Shown here one piece after another: positions 42,566 to 53,588 of a stretch of DNA of 60,000 nt; positions within the stretch are counted from its first letter, which is position 1, and each line of letters begins with the position of its first letter. A model generated the notes under the pieces. It was not told where the DNA came from. It searched no databases and saw only the letters and a list, made by a program, of their open reading frames with translations. Origin of the DNA: Bolinopsis microptera (taxonomy: Eukaryota > Ctenophora > Tentaculata > Lobata > Bolinopsidae); contig NC_087075.1 of assembly GCF_026151205.1 (NCBI RefSeq), positions 15,143,628 through 15,203,627 of the forward strand, given 5' to 3'. Both the position numbers and the translations under genes were made by a program.

Positions 42566-43850
42566 TCGTCCGTAAAATTTTACACATTTATCTGGTGTTC
42601 CTCAGGGGTCGGTTCTAGGCCCTCTCCTATTCATTCTGTATATTAATGATTTGCCTGACCTTGTAAAAAATAAGATAAAGTTATTTGCTGATGATCTTAA
42701 ATTAATTGGTAATGCAGCTAACCACGGTAGTGTTGCTGAAGATATCGAAGAATTAGAAGTTTGGGAAAGTATTTGGCTTTTACAATTTAATCCTGCCAAG
42801 TGCAAAGTAGTGCACATTAATTTTAACAACAATCCTAATTTAAATTATAAGGTAAATGGTATAGAACTTGAAGTATCTGATCAGGAAAAAGATTTGGGGG
42901 TTATTACCCATAGCTCCCTGCTTTGGAACGAACAGATCAAAGCATGTATCGCTAAGGCAAATCGTATGATTTGTTGGATTGTAAGGAATTTAGTTATTAG
43001 AGAAAAGGTTGTTATGATTGCTATATATAAAGCTTTAATAAGACCTCATCTTGAGTATTGTGTCCAATTGTGGAATCCACCTGCGGCTCATGGAAGTTGG
43101 GGGACTGTTTTGGAGCTGGAGAGCGTCCAGAGGCGGTTTACCCGTCTGATTGATGAGGTGGGTACTCTTCCTTACAGCCGTAGACTGGAAATCCTCAATT
43201 TGACAACGCTGGCAGAGCGGCGAATACGTGGGGACCTTATTGAAGCTTTTAAGGGTATTAATGGTATGACTGATTATGGTTCAGACTTGTTCAGACCAAG
43301 CAGATCAGGTCTTAATCTGGTTTCATCCAATAGATGTAGTAAAAGTGTGACAAAGGTCAAGAATATCCAGAAGTTTTTTCTCCCGGAGCGAGTTATTCCA
43401 TATTGGAACAAACTCCCTCCGGACGTCAAGAACTCTGTGACAGTTTTGGGTTTTAAAATTAAATTAGAAGGATATAAGATAGATATGATTTCTAAAAGTA
43501 TTACAAATGATTGCTTTTTTTGGAATGTTTCTAATGAAGTTTTAGTAAGAATTGAGGGAGCCAGTTATGTCAGTAATAAAGAGAAACATAACAATTATCT
43601 TTGGTTCCATCCTCATGTGGCAAAGAAGCGTTTTATAAATCTTTATTCCACTGGGAAGTTTTTAAAATAGGATAATGTTTTTGATGAAATTGTTTTAAAA
43701 TATTGTATTTGATAATTAATTAATGTTGGTGGGGAAATATTTATTATATATTTTTTCACACAGTGCGATGATATTTTGTAGACATGTGTGATGATGTGAT
43801 GTCATAATTTTTACTTTACTTTACTTTACTTTACTTTACTTTATTATAAA
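42566..43850 (+). mobile_element. 5'-truncated LINE (C-terminal half of RT)
   Basis: Coding from about 42576 to 43671, then untranslated sequence ending in an (ACTTT)n microsatellite tail at about 43809-43845. The 5' part of the element is missing. Confidence 0.85.
42576..43671 (+). CDS. LINE reverse transcriptase fragment
   Basis: Begins just before RT motif B (SGVPQGSVLGPLLFILYIND), then FADDLKLIG with the catalytic DD, KDLGVIT, IRPHLEYCVQLWNP and a C-terminal domain (VIPYWNKLP) typical of jockey/CR1/RTE-like elements. The fingers and endonuclease are absent, so it cannot act alone. The frame is intact to TAG. Confidence 0.88.
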
Positions 43851-44136
43851 AGCTACAATAAATTATCTATAAAATTTACATAAACAAACTTAAGAGACCT
43901 CAAAGCTCGTCTTCTGAGGAATGAGATTGAAGGATACGTCATCCAGTCCAAGGTGCTGTGCTTTTTGTCTTCCTCATAAGTCTTTGATTGTATCGAACAA
44001 TATACCGATAATTTCAGCAATGGTAATTGTCTAGCTTAGGATAGACACCGTCGAAAAATTAATGAACCCAATACAATAGATTAAATGTCTGACTAATTGG
44101 GAATTCAAACTCTTGATAAATTAAATGTTATAAAAA
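43851..44136. other. Short stretch between two LINE copies
   Basis: No feature seen. Confidence 0.4.
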
Positions 44137-46056
44137 AAGGTATACATTGATCTACATAATAAGGATAATGCGATTGTAAAACGTTATGAGGAAGTCCTGT
44201 TCAGTAGAGGATTTTTTCCCCTAATATCTCTGCCAACTCATGAGAAGCCAGGTTGTAAAGTATCGTGTATTGACAATATTATAACTAACGATGTAGAGAG
44301 TATAATAGCCTCAGGCACACTTACTGATCGTATATCCCACCACTCACCAGTCTTTCAAATATTTGAAAAGAGTATGGGATCCACTAAGAGTAACCTAAAA
44401 TATAAACAATATTACGACTACTGTAAGTCTAATGTTACCTCTTTTGTAAAGGACTTGGAACATGAATTAGAGAATAAAGTAATTGACAACTTCACGGTAT
44501 TTCATGATGTTTTCAAAAGTAGTATCGATAAAACGTGTAAGTTGGCAACCCCTAAGTCTTCCAAAAGAACTACACAAAATAACCCATGGATCACACCTGG
44601 GCTTATAGCCAAAATCAAGCATCAGCACCAACTCTATGACAATTGGGCTAAAGTTAGAAAGAAAAAATGTAAACTCGGTGAAACTGATTATAAAGGTGGA
44701 ACATGTCAATGCTTGAAATGTTGTGAAAAACGTTCTAGATACAAAACTTATAAGGATTATAGAAGGATGGTTAAAAAAGATCGCAAAGATGTTCAAACTA
44801 AGTATTTCATGGGAAAATTTGCAGACACAAACGGTAATAGTAAGAAGACATGGGAACTGATTAATCAAATACGGGGCAAACAGAAACGGCAAATAAAACC
44901 ACTGTTTACTATAAACAATGAGAAGATAACCAATCGTAGAGTAATAGCCAATGAATTTAATAAGTATTTTGTTTCTCTAGCGTCTAATTTAAACGGGGCG
45001 TATAATGAAATTGGAGAACTAACTATTAACAATCTTCCTAGTTTTTATGACTACCTGCCTAGAGCAAACACGTCCAGTATTTTCATTAATGACTGTACAG
45101 CTGACGAGGTTAGAATGATTATATCTGAACTGAAGAATGGGAAGTCATCCGACATCCCAATACATGTTGTTAAAGAATCGTCTAAAGTGATCTGTCCTAT
45201 ACTATCTTTATTATACAGTGAATGCATGAGGAATGGAGTATTCCCAGATGATTTAAAGACTGGGAGAATCAGTCCGATCTATAAGAAGGATAATGAGGAA
45301 TTGCTGGAAAACTATAGGCCAGTATCAACTTTAGCTGTTTTTGGTAAGATATTTGAAAAAATTATTTACAACAGACTGTATAGCTTCTTTCAGTCCCAGA
45401 AAATGATTTACGAGAACCAGTACGGATTTAGAAAAAATCACTCCACAAGCCATGCCCTCAACTCCTCAGTGAATTACATAGAATCCTGTCTTAGCAAAAA
45501 ACTGCATGTACTTGGAATATTTATTGATCTATCTAAAGCGTTTGACACGATCTCACATGAAAAACTACTTAATAAACTAGACAACTATGGAATACGTGGA
45601 AACGCCAATAGACTCATCGCTAGTTATCTCTCTAATAGATATCAATATGTCTCTGTACTGGGCGAAGAGTCTGACAAGCTGCCTGTTCTCTTTGGAGTTC
45701 CCCAAGGCTCTTGTCTCGGACCCTTGCTATTTATAATATATGTTAACGACTTATTTAGAACAACTGATCTGGGCAAGTTCATACTATTTGCAGATGACAC
45801 AAACATATTCGTAGTAGATGAATGTAGAAAAAAACTGTATGCAAGAGCAAACGAAATTCTCCGTTTGTTACACCAGTACATGAAATGCAATCTATTACAT
45901 ATAAATATAAAGAAATGCTGCTACATTCACTTCAATCCGTCACGTACAGCTACTGATAATGAGGCAGATAACGAATCAGAATATATACTAACTCTAAATA
46001 ATACGGTAATAAAGCAAGTTAAAGAGACCAAGTTTTTAGGTGTTATTATTTATTGA
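44137..46056 (+). CDS. LINE ORF2, main part: endonuclease end and reverse transcriptase
   Basis: Upstream of the first ATG (44374) the frame stays open and encodes an endonuclease C-terminus (SCIDNIITND...DRISHHSPVFQ). After a basic Cys-containing linker (CQCLKCCEKRSR), the RT has NYRPVSTLAVFGKIFEK, GFRKNHSTSHAL, FIDLSKAFDTISHEKLL, FGVPQGSCLGPLLF and FADDTNIFVV. It stops at TGA inside the inserted 90 bp, so the copy is broken. Confidence 0.9.
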   Translation, partial: KVYIDLHNKDNAIVKRYEEVLFSRGFFPLISLPTHEKPGCKVSCIDNIITNDVESIIASGTLTDRISHHSPVFQIFEKSMGSTKSNLKYKQYYDYCKSNVTSFVKDLEHELENKVIDNFTVFHDVFKSSIDKTCKLATPKSSKRTTQNNPWITPGLIAKIKHQHQLYDNWAKVRKKKCKLGETDYKGGTCQCLKCCEKRSRYKTYKDYRRMVKKDRKDVQTKYFMGKFADTNGNSKKTWELINQIRGKQKRQIKPLFTINNEKITNRRVIANEFNKYFVSLASNLNGAYNEIGELTINNLPSFYDYLPRANTSSIFINDCTADEVRMIISELKNGKSSDIPIHVVKESSKVICPILSLLYSECMRNGVFPDDLKTGRISPIYKKDNEELLENYRPVSTLAVFGKIFEKIIYNRLYSFFQSQKMIYENQYGFRKNHSTSHALNSSVNYIESCLSKKLHVLGIFIDLSKAFDTISHEKLLNKLDNYGIRGNANRLIASYLSNRYQYVSVLGEESDKLPVLFGVPQGSCLGPLLFIIYVNDLFRTTDLGKFILFADDTNIFVVDECRKKLYARANEILRLLHQYMKCNLLHINIKKCCYIHFNPSRTATDNEADNESEYILTLNNTVIKQVKETKFLGVIIY

Positions 46057-46146
46057 TTTATTGTAAACTTGTTTAATCTGTAATAAATGGCATAAAATTG
46101 AAATTTTTGTTTAACTGAAAACTGAATTTTTGTTTAACTGATTATT
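46045..46146. mobile_element. 90-bp insertion with ATTATT target duplication
   Basis: Insert 46051-46140 between ATTATT (46045-46050) and ATTATT (46141-46146). It introduces a TGA and contains TTTTTGTTTAACTGA-type direct repeats. No obvious terminal inverted repeats, and its ends are not GT-AG. Confidence 0.75.
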
Positions 46147-46845
46147 GACGAAAAGCTAAAATGGGATGTTCAAATAAGAGCCCTCAACTCGAAACTTAGG
46201 TTTGAGATCGGAAGACTCAGTAGAATACGACACGTTATCCCGAAAAAACACCATAAAGAATTGTACCACACGTTATTTGAGTCACACCTAAGATTTGGAA
46301 TATCGGTATGGGGTGGGTCGAGTAATAATATGCTTCAACCTATCTTCATCACTCAGAAAAAATGTATCAGAATACTATTTGGTGACCTTGAAGCATATCT
46401 AGATAAATTTAGAACATGTGCCAGAACACGTTGTATAGATGAACAAATCCTAGGAAGAGAATTCTTTGAAAAAGAGCATACAAAGCCGTTGTTTAACAAG
46501 AACGGCCTTCTTACCGTCCACAACCTGTACAAATACACATGTCTATTAGAACTGTTCAAAATTGTCAGATTAGAATCTCCAATCTCACTCCTATCTTTAC
46601 TCCACAGATCACCATCACAAAGACGTTCAGACCAGTTCATCACCCCGAACCCATCCTCCTCTTTCATTTATCAATCAACAAAAATGTGGAACGACTGTCG
46701 AAAAATTGACAGTTTGATAAGCTTTACTAAGTCAACGAACTTAGTTAAAGTAACACTGAAAAGTGAGCTACTCAAGATACAGTCCAGGTACGAAGAATTA
46801 GAATGGACAGAATTAAACTTTGATAAGAATGAGCTTGTATTTTAA
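46147..46845 (+). pseudogene. LINE ORF2, C-terminal part separated by the insertion
   Basis: Continues KFLGVI.. as DEKLKWDVQIRALNSK, ESHLRFGISVWGGSSNN and a C-terminal domain to TAA at 46843-46845. An ATG-initiated frame starts at 46261 but is only a fragment. Confidence 0.85.
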
Positions 46846-47060
46846 AACAGAGTCCTTTGACTTTATTATTTTGAAATTGAAGAATCGTCTGGCCATAACT
46901 CATTTCGTTCGCATTACAGATTCACATTCACTTTCATTTTCACTATCACGCACAGTACAGGGTCATACCTCAATACCAAATTATTATAGGGCACAAGAAC
47001 AAATTTGTTTTAATAAAACAAAAGTTAATAAAAAAAAAAAAAAAAAAATAAAAAAAAATA

Positions 47061-47468
47061 CAATTATCAAAATTTGTTGAGCCCAGCAGCTTACTTCCTA
47101 TCCTCTCTTCCCCCGTCGTCTGGAGCGTGTGATTTTTGTTGATATCCGAGCTCTTGTTTTTATCTTTTGGTTAACTTTCTGTGATTGGACTCGGTATTTT
47201 CGTCCCCGCCGAGTGGGACGATGCTTGCTCGCCAGTTAAGCTATACTTTAGATGACACTAATTTCTACAAACCACAAAATATTAAATATAAAATGTGTCC
47301 AGTATGGCGCAAATGCATAATTTGATAATTTCCCGACGCTGTCGTCGGGGTGAGAGTTATCTGAACCAACTGCATGCCCCTACGATTGCGTCACCACTGG
47401 TGAGCAAGCATTTGTTTGTTGTTTAGTTGTGTTGGAAGGGAACATTACTTGATTAATTCATCCATTAG
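47061..47468. other. Intergenic stretch
   Basis: GC-richer patches (CGTCCCCGCCGAGTGGGACG near 47202; CCCGACGCTGTCGTCGGGG near 47330, a perfect short hairpin). No gene recognised. Confidence 0.4.
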
Positions 47469-47678
47469 GATTTTAATAACGATGAGCTAAGATATACCGT
47501 TCATCTTAGACTATTGGATCAATCTTATTATATGATTAGATTTTATAAACGAACCTGGCATACAAAAGATTGTAATGCGGAGGTTGGCTGGCTCTTCTAT
47601 AATAAATACGACACTCCAACTTACAGAATGCTTGCTAGAGATAAAACAAAATATTATCAGACTATACATGCAGCATGA
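47469..47678 (+). CDS. Possible terminal exon, unknown family
   Basis: A pyrimidine-rich ...TTCATCCATTAG acceptor (47467-47468) is followed by 69 codons in phase 0 to TGA: DFNNDELRYTVHLRLLDQSY then YMIRFYKRTWHTKDCNAEVG.... Composition is protein-like (aromatic, charged, few repeats). I do not recognise it. It could be a remnant of a transposon or the end of a host gene. Confidence 0.3.
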   Translation, partial: DFNNDELRYTVHLRLLDQSYYMIRFYKRTWHTKDCNAEVGWLFYNKYDTPTYRMLARDKTKYYQTIHAA

Positions 47679-48299
47679 GTAACTGGTGGATAAGCCTTCG
47701 GTAAAAACGGATCCGGAAAAGTCAATGCGGCACTCGGGTCCTTGGTATTGTCGTCGGTATATTGTCCATTATTTACGTTCTGCTTTCATAGTTCAAACAG
47801 TAGTGAGCTCTAAATATACAGCTTTAAACCGATTAAGTATGAATGAATGAAATACCTGACAATCCGCACTCCTATAATTCAAAAGCATGAGTAACTCGTA
47901 GTGATGTACGATTTCTAGAAAGTTTAAATTAAATTTGGCGCTCACAGGTCCTCGTGATCATGTGATCGCCGCATAATGTTCTGTAAATGCGCAGGGCACC
48001 TTCAAGCTTAAATTATTCACCATACTGAGGCAGTCAACCAACGCTCGGCTTTATTTTTATGATATGATATGTTTTGATTGTTATTAATAAATACCAAAAT
48101 TTAAATTTGTTTTACTAAAAATTTGTTTTACTATACATTTAAAAACCAGGGTAAAAAATAAAACCCTTTGAAATATATGGTCAACTAAAAATAAAAATCG
48201 ACAAATTCACATCACAACAAAAAGAAGTTTAGACCCTCACGGCCCACCTAACAAGCACTCCATGACCTTTTAAGATTTAGGGTGGAAGATTTTTGGCAC
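47679..48299. other. Non-coding stretch
   Basis: Nothing recognised. Confidence 0.4.
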
Positions 48300-48540
48300 C
48301 TAGCCTCTGTAACCCCTGATAAAGATTATACAAGTTCTAAGTAATTCAAAACGCCGTCTGCGTCTGACAAATGACATCATATCGCAGTACCGTTTTCCTT
48401 TCTTAACTAGGCTGATCTTTTCAGCGATATGTTTTAGAAACTGTGAAGCCTCAAACTCCATTCCTCCTATAGTACTGATTACCAGTGGCGTGACATGAAG
48501 GTAGCCTTTCCTACATGTTGAGGACTTTTTCATTGGAGGA
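48300..48540 (-). pseudogene. Remnant of a retroelement ORF C-terminus
   Basis: Minus-strand frame LHVTPLVISTIGGMEFEASQ...FLKHIAEKIS...RYCDMMSFVRRRRRFELLRT then IRGYRG. This resembles the conserved tail (TPLVFSTTGGM...RLA..I..K....Y......RxRLxFxLLRSxxxxxRG) that follows reverse transcriptase in some invertebrate retroelements. Upstream coding parts are not seen. Family recall only. Confidence 0.45.
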
Positions 48541-48599
48541 CTTCGCCGCTTCGACGCGCCGCGCAAACTAGCACACGATGGGACCACTGGAAGCGCATT

Positions 48600-49157
48600 G
48601 CACTAGAGATTTTTCGCGCGCTGAGTGTTGCCAGGCAAATATTTCATCATGATTCCCATTGGCTTCCAGCTCTATCTTTACTTGGCATATCATTAGTTCA
48701 TGTTTCAGTTTTAAAGAGAATCCTTTGTTCTGCATCCCAGTATAAATTTTATCAGTTAACTTTTTGATGAAGTTGACTATCAAATGTGCGTAAAGTAATC
48801 AGTTTTCGACAGACCACTGCAAGAGAACTTCATTTTTATCCTACCCAGAAAACTGAGAATATATTGGAAATCATCTCAACTTTATGTGTGCAAATTTTCA
48901 GAATGGCTCGACAAGATGGTTTCGAGATAGAGATGATCAAAGACGATGTTTCTGTGTTATTGTAATACATTCGCGTGCAATTTTGAACGCCAATCTTAAC
49001 AATATAACAATTGAAAATTTTATCAGTTTGATCGAATAGTGCATTGTAGCACAATATAATAACACATAGTATCAAAATGACCAGTTACCACAATGGCTCG
49101 GTCATGACAGCAAAAGACTAATTCTATATATTGACACAAGTAACAAGTAAACTCAGT
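48600..49157. other. Non-coding stretch
   Basis: AT-rich; the minus-strand frames at 48568-48783 and 48836-49075 have no support. Confidence 0.4.
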
Positions 49158-49240
49158 GTGGGTTCGAGTCTGACCAGGGGTTAAATTCTACGATTTCAAA
49201 GATTTCGAAGATTTTAACACCTGGCCAGACTCAAACCCAC
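49158..49240. repeat. Imperfect inverted repeat with tRNA B-box-like arms
   Basis: GTGGGTTCGAGTCTGACCAG (49158-) pairs with CTGGCCAGACTCAAACCCAC (-49240); arms of about 28 bases with about 4 mismatches. The left arm contains GGTTCGAGTC, like a Pol III B box, but no complete tRNA fold is present. Confidence 0.6.
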
Positions 49241-49529
49241 ATCTGGTCGAATGCTTTTGCTTTATCTATATTATTTATAAATATAAGTTAAATACAATAT
49301 CTTATTGAGATAAACAAATAAAGTCAGTAGTTAGATTAATACACGAACACAGATATAATCATTGACATTATTACTAACACGTAATTTGCCATAACTCCGG
49401 ATTGGAAATATGTTCCCAAGGCCCAATTATTCTCAAACCCCATCGATATAGAAAGTCTGAAAATAATTCAAAACTACCACTACTTACTCTCATTCTGTTG
49501 AACAATCAGTAAGAAGAGTTTTGATGATT

Positions 49530-50670
49530 AAATGTGAATCCTATCTCAGAAAATGGATTCCATGATGCGTTTGATATTGGTTACGCGAACCAGGATTTGC
49601 TCCTTGATAATTGTAGCGTTTCCCTTCAAAAAGCAATACTGGCCAGTGCGAAAAGCCTGCTGGCTTTGGATCAATTCATTATATTACATTCGACCGACCA
49701 TATCATGCATATTCAAATTTTAACTCTTAACTGACATTGATTGCTTTTTTTACAATTCATAGATTTTACATTCGCGCCTTCCGTAAAGTAGAGCAAGATT
49801 CTGAAATTTCAGCAGGCAAACTGGACTTTATCAATGTTGTTGAAAGAGTTTCTAAAGATGATCAAGAAAGTTACTGAAACGATTCCGTCTATCCTACATA
49901 ACAGTCTATCCTACATAACAGTATTTTAGGCCTCGTTTGCAAAATTTTAGCGCACAGAATTAAACCAAGTTCTGCTGTGTTGCGAGCAGCGATAGAAGGA
50001 AGTTTTCTCCAACAGTTGAAGAGCGAGGGGTAGTGTGAACGAGTTCATCAGTTCATTCTTTTCTTTTGTGGCAGAATTAACTCCCTGTCAAAGATTAATA
50101 ATGTGAAACGAATTTGAAACATAACCTCAGCAAGTCGTGAGTTGTGTCAAAATTGTATGATAGATAATAATCTCAGAACTTTCTAAATCTTAATAACATT
50201 TTTTCATCAGCATTGGCAAGGAATTGGCAATAGTAATTTTGCTTCAACTTACATTTGTTCTCGGAGAAGGAATGTTACACTTTTACATGGTCCTGGCCTG
50301 ATCGGCAATACTTTTCGCTACTTTTCAGGATTTAATCCCTGAAATTTTGTACAATGCTAGCAGGAATTACGAAATCTATTCGAAGGTTATTTAGTTTGTT
50401 CCTCAAACCGCTCCACAAAATACTCCACAACTCCCTCTCTACTTCTCCCGCTTCCCCATCAACATTTCACTACCACTCCTCCCCCGCCCCCGAAGAGGAA
50501 AGGTCACCATTTCTACTCACACTCACAACACAGCACTCAGTCTTGGTCCAAGAAAGCAAAAGATGATCTACTCGCTACGGTACAGGAGAATATTTCTGCA
50601 ATGGCCATCAATCTACGTTGGAAAGAGTTATTTGCTAACACTCAACCGACACTCTCAACAAACATTTGAA
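49530..50670 (+). pseudogene. Decayed coding-like region, probably retroelement
   Basis: Several short protein-like stretches in + frames broken by stops: ISENGFHDAFDIGYANQDLL (from 49543), FRKVEQDSEISAGKLDFINV (about 49770), AHRIKPSSAVLRAAIEGSFL (about 49950) and SWSKKAKDDLLATVQENISA (about 50539). Their density suggests an old coding sequence, perhaps gag-like. No family is recognised. Confidence 0.3.
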
Positions 50671-50930
50671 GTAGACTTACACCTGTGCTCCACGTCTAGT
50701 AGACCAGAGAAATCTGGGCCAAGACTTCTGAAATAGAGGAGATACCACATCAAGAGGATTAATACAAGCTTCTTTTAGCTTATTTAATCTTTTTGCCATC
50801 TCCAAGAATAAGTGGCTGTTATGATTTCTTTTCACTGTCGCTAAACGTGTAAACAATTTTATAGATATTCATGCCATACAATTGCAGTACCTACCTATTG
50901 AACCTATGAAAGTATTTTTACCTAGCAGCA

Positions 50931-51656
50931 GTAAAATCGGGGGGAGGGGGGGGGGCCGGGGGGGCCGGGGGTAAGGGATCATGTATTAACTGTTTTTAGG
51001 ATAATAATTAAGACACCCACCCCCTTTTACCGGCTTTTGTGGTACTAACTGTTGAGAAATCACTGTACTATGTCTTGGTTTATAAAATAAGATACCCACC
51101 CAGAAATTGCTTTAAACAGCTCATTAAATATGACTTTTTAGTTTTAAAAGGATCCGATATTGAATGTAAACAATGAAACTAACAGTTGAGATATCTATGC
51201 TTAATTAAAAACATACACTAACACACGCCCACATGTTTACAGATTACAATTACACACATGGCATGTATGTAATGTGTACTATACATATCACACATCATTT
51301 AAGAACCAGTAGTTGAAATACATTTTAAAATAAATTAAACACTGCACCTTCTCAAACGGAAAAGTCAACAAAGCCAAAGGCCACTTTTTAAAATTATACA
51401 AAAGATCAATTGCACTCTGTTTAATAAATTATATCTTAATTTACTAACTGTTTTTGGGCAAATTAGACCTAAGACTCACTATTTAGTAGCATACAGTACA
51501 AACTGTTTTTCTGGGAAATGAGCAGCAGATCCACCACTTAGTACAAAAGTACTAACTGTGTTTTGGAAGAATATATGACACACCACCCCAACGTCACGTA
51601 CAGTTAACAGTATTCAGTACCTGATCCCGGGGTCCCCCCTCCTCCCCCGGTAAAAT
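50931..51656. mobile_element. 712-bp G/C-tipped inverted-repeat element, 7-bp target duplication
   Basis: Body 50938-51649, flanked by GTAAAAT (50931-50937, 51650-51656). Left end CGGGGGGAGGGGG..., then GGGATCATGTATTAACTGTT; right end is its inverse AACAGTATTCAGTACCTGAT then CCCGGGGTCCCCCCTCC. AT-rich interior with repeated TACTAACTGT-like motifs, no coding capacity. Confidence 0.75.
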
Positions 51657-51819
51657 ATGACCAATATTTCTTTATCTAAGGACGTATTTAAAATAGTATT
51701 ACAGTACTTACTAAACGGTGTGTGTCAGAGGGAGTTGTAAGGGCTATCAAACTAGGAATTTTAAGATGTTGCACAGATTTGTATTTCTGAGTTCTCCAGT
51801 CACCACTATTTCAGTCAGC

Positions 51820-51860
<41 letters not shown>

Positions 51861-52916
51861 TCTACGATTTTGGTATCATTAGCACAACAAATAACAATGT
51901 AGCCATTACAGCAGCTAGCGACAAGTAAGTTTATCCTAAAAGTAACGAAGCACATGCTCATTTAAAAACCTTCATTTACTGAGAATATGATCAAGCTTAT
52001 TAGTAAAGATACAATAAGTATTATAAGCGTGGCTTGCCTCAAATTAAATAGATCAGAAGATAACTATAAACTGATCATGATTAGAACAAAAACAACACAG
52101 TGCTTGGTCGTTGTTTTAAAGTTTGAAAACAGTGCATGTGGCCTTCCATCAAGAACACGGAATTATGTGATCATACAAGAAAGACAGATCTTAATAATAT
52201 TTAACATCATTTGCATCAGGCTTAGTTGTTTGAAATAAATTACCTCATACAGCTGAAGACCAACAATGATTGGAGAGGAGGAAAAAATATCAAACAGAAT
52301 AATCATATGTATTGTGAGCCAACCAGGGGTAGATGAGGCATCCATCTCTCCAACGGTTTTGACATCATCGAAATCATCTTACCGTCATCTGAATAAAGGT
52401 CATGTTAATTATCTCAATTATACATTAGCCAGTTGCAGTATTAAATTAGCCAGATGCTTAGCAATGCGCATAAATGTGCTCAGTGCATTCTTGGAATTTT
52501 CACAAGTTTTATTTCAGCCCGACAATGAAAATAATATCAGATCAGTGGTACTTAGATCGAATCCAAATAAAATCAACAAAGTGGCCGCTTTTTATGCACA
52601 ATTTTTTAAAAAATGTATATTTGGACTATTCATATGTGCACAGATAACTGCATCAAGGTAATGATAATAATAATCCTATACATTTGCATAATTGAAACAA
52701 TTATGGCCCCTTATTGTGGGCAGAATATGTGTTTTTGTTGAAGTGTCCTGGTATAAAACTTACTGAGTGACTGCATAGGGATAAATACTAGGACCTACTA
52801 AACTCAAAACAAAATGCAGCCACCTAATTAAGATACTGAATTATTTACTTCACTTTAATTATGATGGCCAAACGTGACAAGCTTGTATCTAAACAAATAA
52901 AAACATGATCAATGAT
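51657..52916. other. Non-coding stretch with a CT dinucleotide run
   Basis: (CT)n at about 51822-51859. The + frames at 51987-52238 and 52266-52661 lack similarity or splice support. Confidence 0.45.
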
Positions 52917-53050
52917 ATGACGTACATGTAGCGCGTGGTCAAGCGCAACTAGCAGAGCCAAACGGAATAGAAATAGCGCAGTGCTTTTCAACAGTCCCAT
53001 TATGTCACAGTTAATTATCAATCAAAATAACTGACCACTGATCAGCCCTA
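52917..53050. repeat. Dispersed repeat, copy A
   Basis: Shares TGACGTAC, AAGCG(C)AACTAGCAG, GCCAAACGG and ATAGAAATAGCGC-type blocks in order with 58025-58215. No coding frame. Confidence 0.7.
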
Positions 53051-53530
53051 CATTACATGACAAACACCCAACACTCATACTTTAATCAGAAACACTCACT
53101 GAGTGAAAAATGTAATACCTTGGGAACAAGAAATTTGGGATACATAACATTTTGATGCATAAGTGCATCCCTTTCTGATCTTCTGGATCAATTTTACAAA
53201 ATTCAGAGAACAATTCCAACACTATACCGCAACCGGTTTTACATTATACAACTAATAGAATTCTAAGGATAAACACAATAATCTATCTTTCTAATTGCTA
53301 TGTTAATTGTTAAATAGCAACATTTCGGGGTTGATTCATACTCTGCACTGCAAGGTTACAGTTTCATTTTAATAGAAATTTGAGTAATAATGCCTGTAAC
53401 AATGTTTTAATAAATCATAGTGTGTTAAAGGATACAAATGGAGTGATGTGCTTTATGGCTACCATCATTGAGTGCATTGAGTTATGTAACCTAAAAGGTG
53501 TCCAGTTTTGGATTGGGAATTGAGTGGGGC

Positions 53531-53588
53531 AGTATCTGTGCAGCCCTAAAACCAAGAGTAGACTTGGTTGTGGGGCTGCACAGATACT
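53531..53588. repeat. 58-base hairpin with perfect 16-bp stem
   Basis: AGTATCTGTGCAGCCC (53531-53546) pairs with GGGCTGCACAGATACT (53573-53588); inside, ACCAAG (53551-53556) pairs with CTTGGT (53563-53568). It could be a small foldback element or a hairpin RNA. Confidence 0.7.

Larger units (their letters stand above)
44137..47060 (+). mobile_element. 5'-truncated LINE interrupted by a 90-bp insertion
   Basis: Coding runs about 44137-46050 and 46147-46845 in the same frame; the 3' part ends in an A-rich tail at 47031-47060. The two coding parts join exactly if one ATTATT copy and the insertion 46051-46140 are removed. Confidence 0.88.

Noticed and set aside
49082-49180. Intact tRNA gene
   Set aside because: Only a B-box-like stretch; acceptor and anticodon stems cannot be formed.
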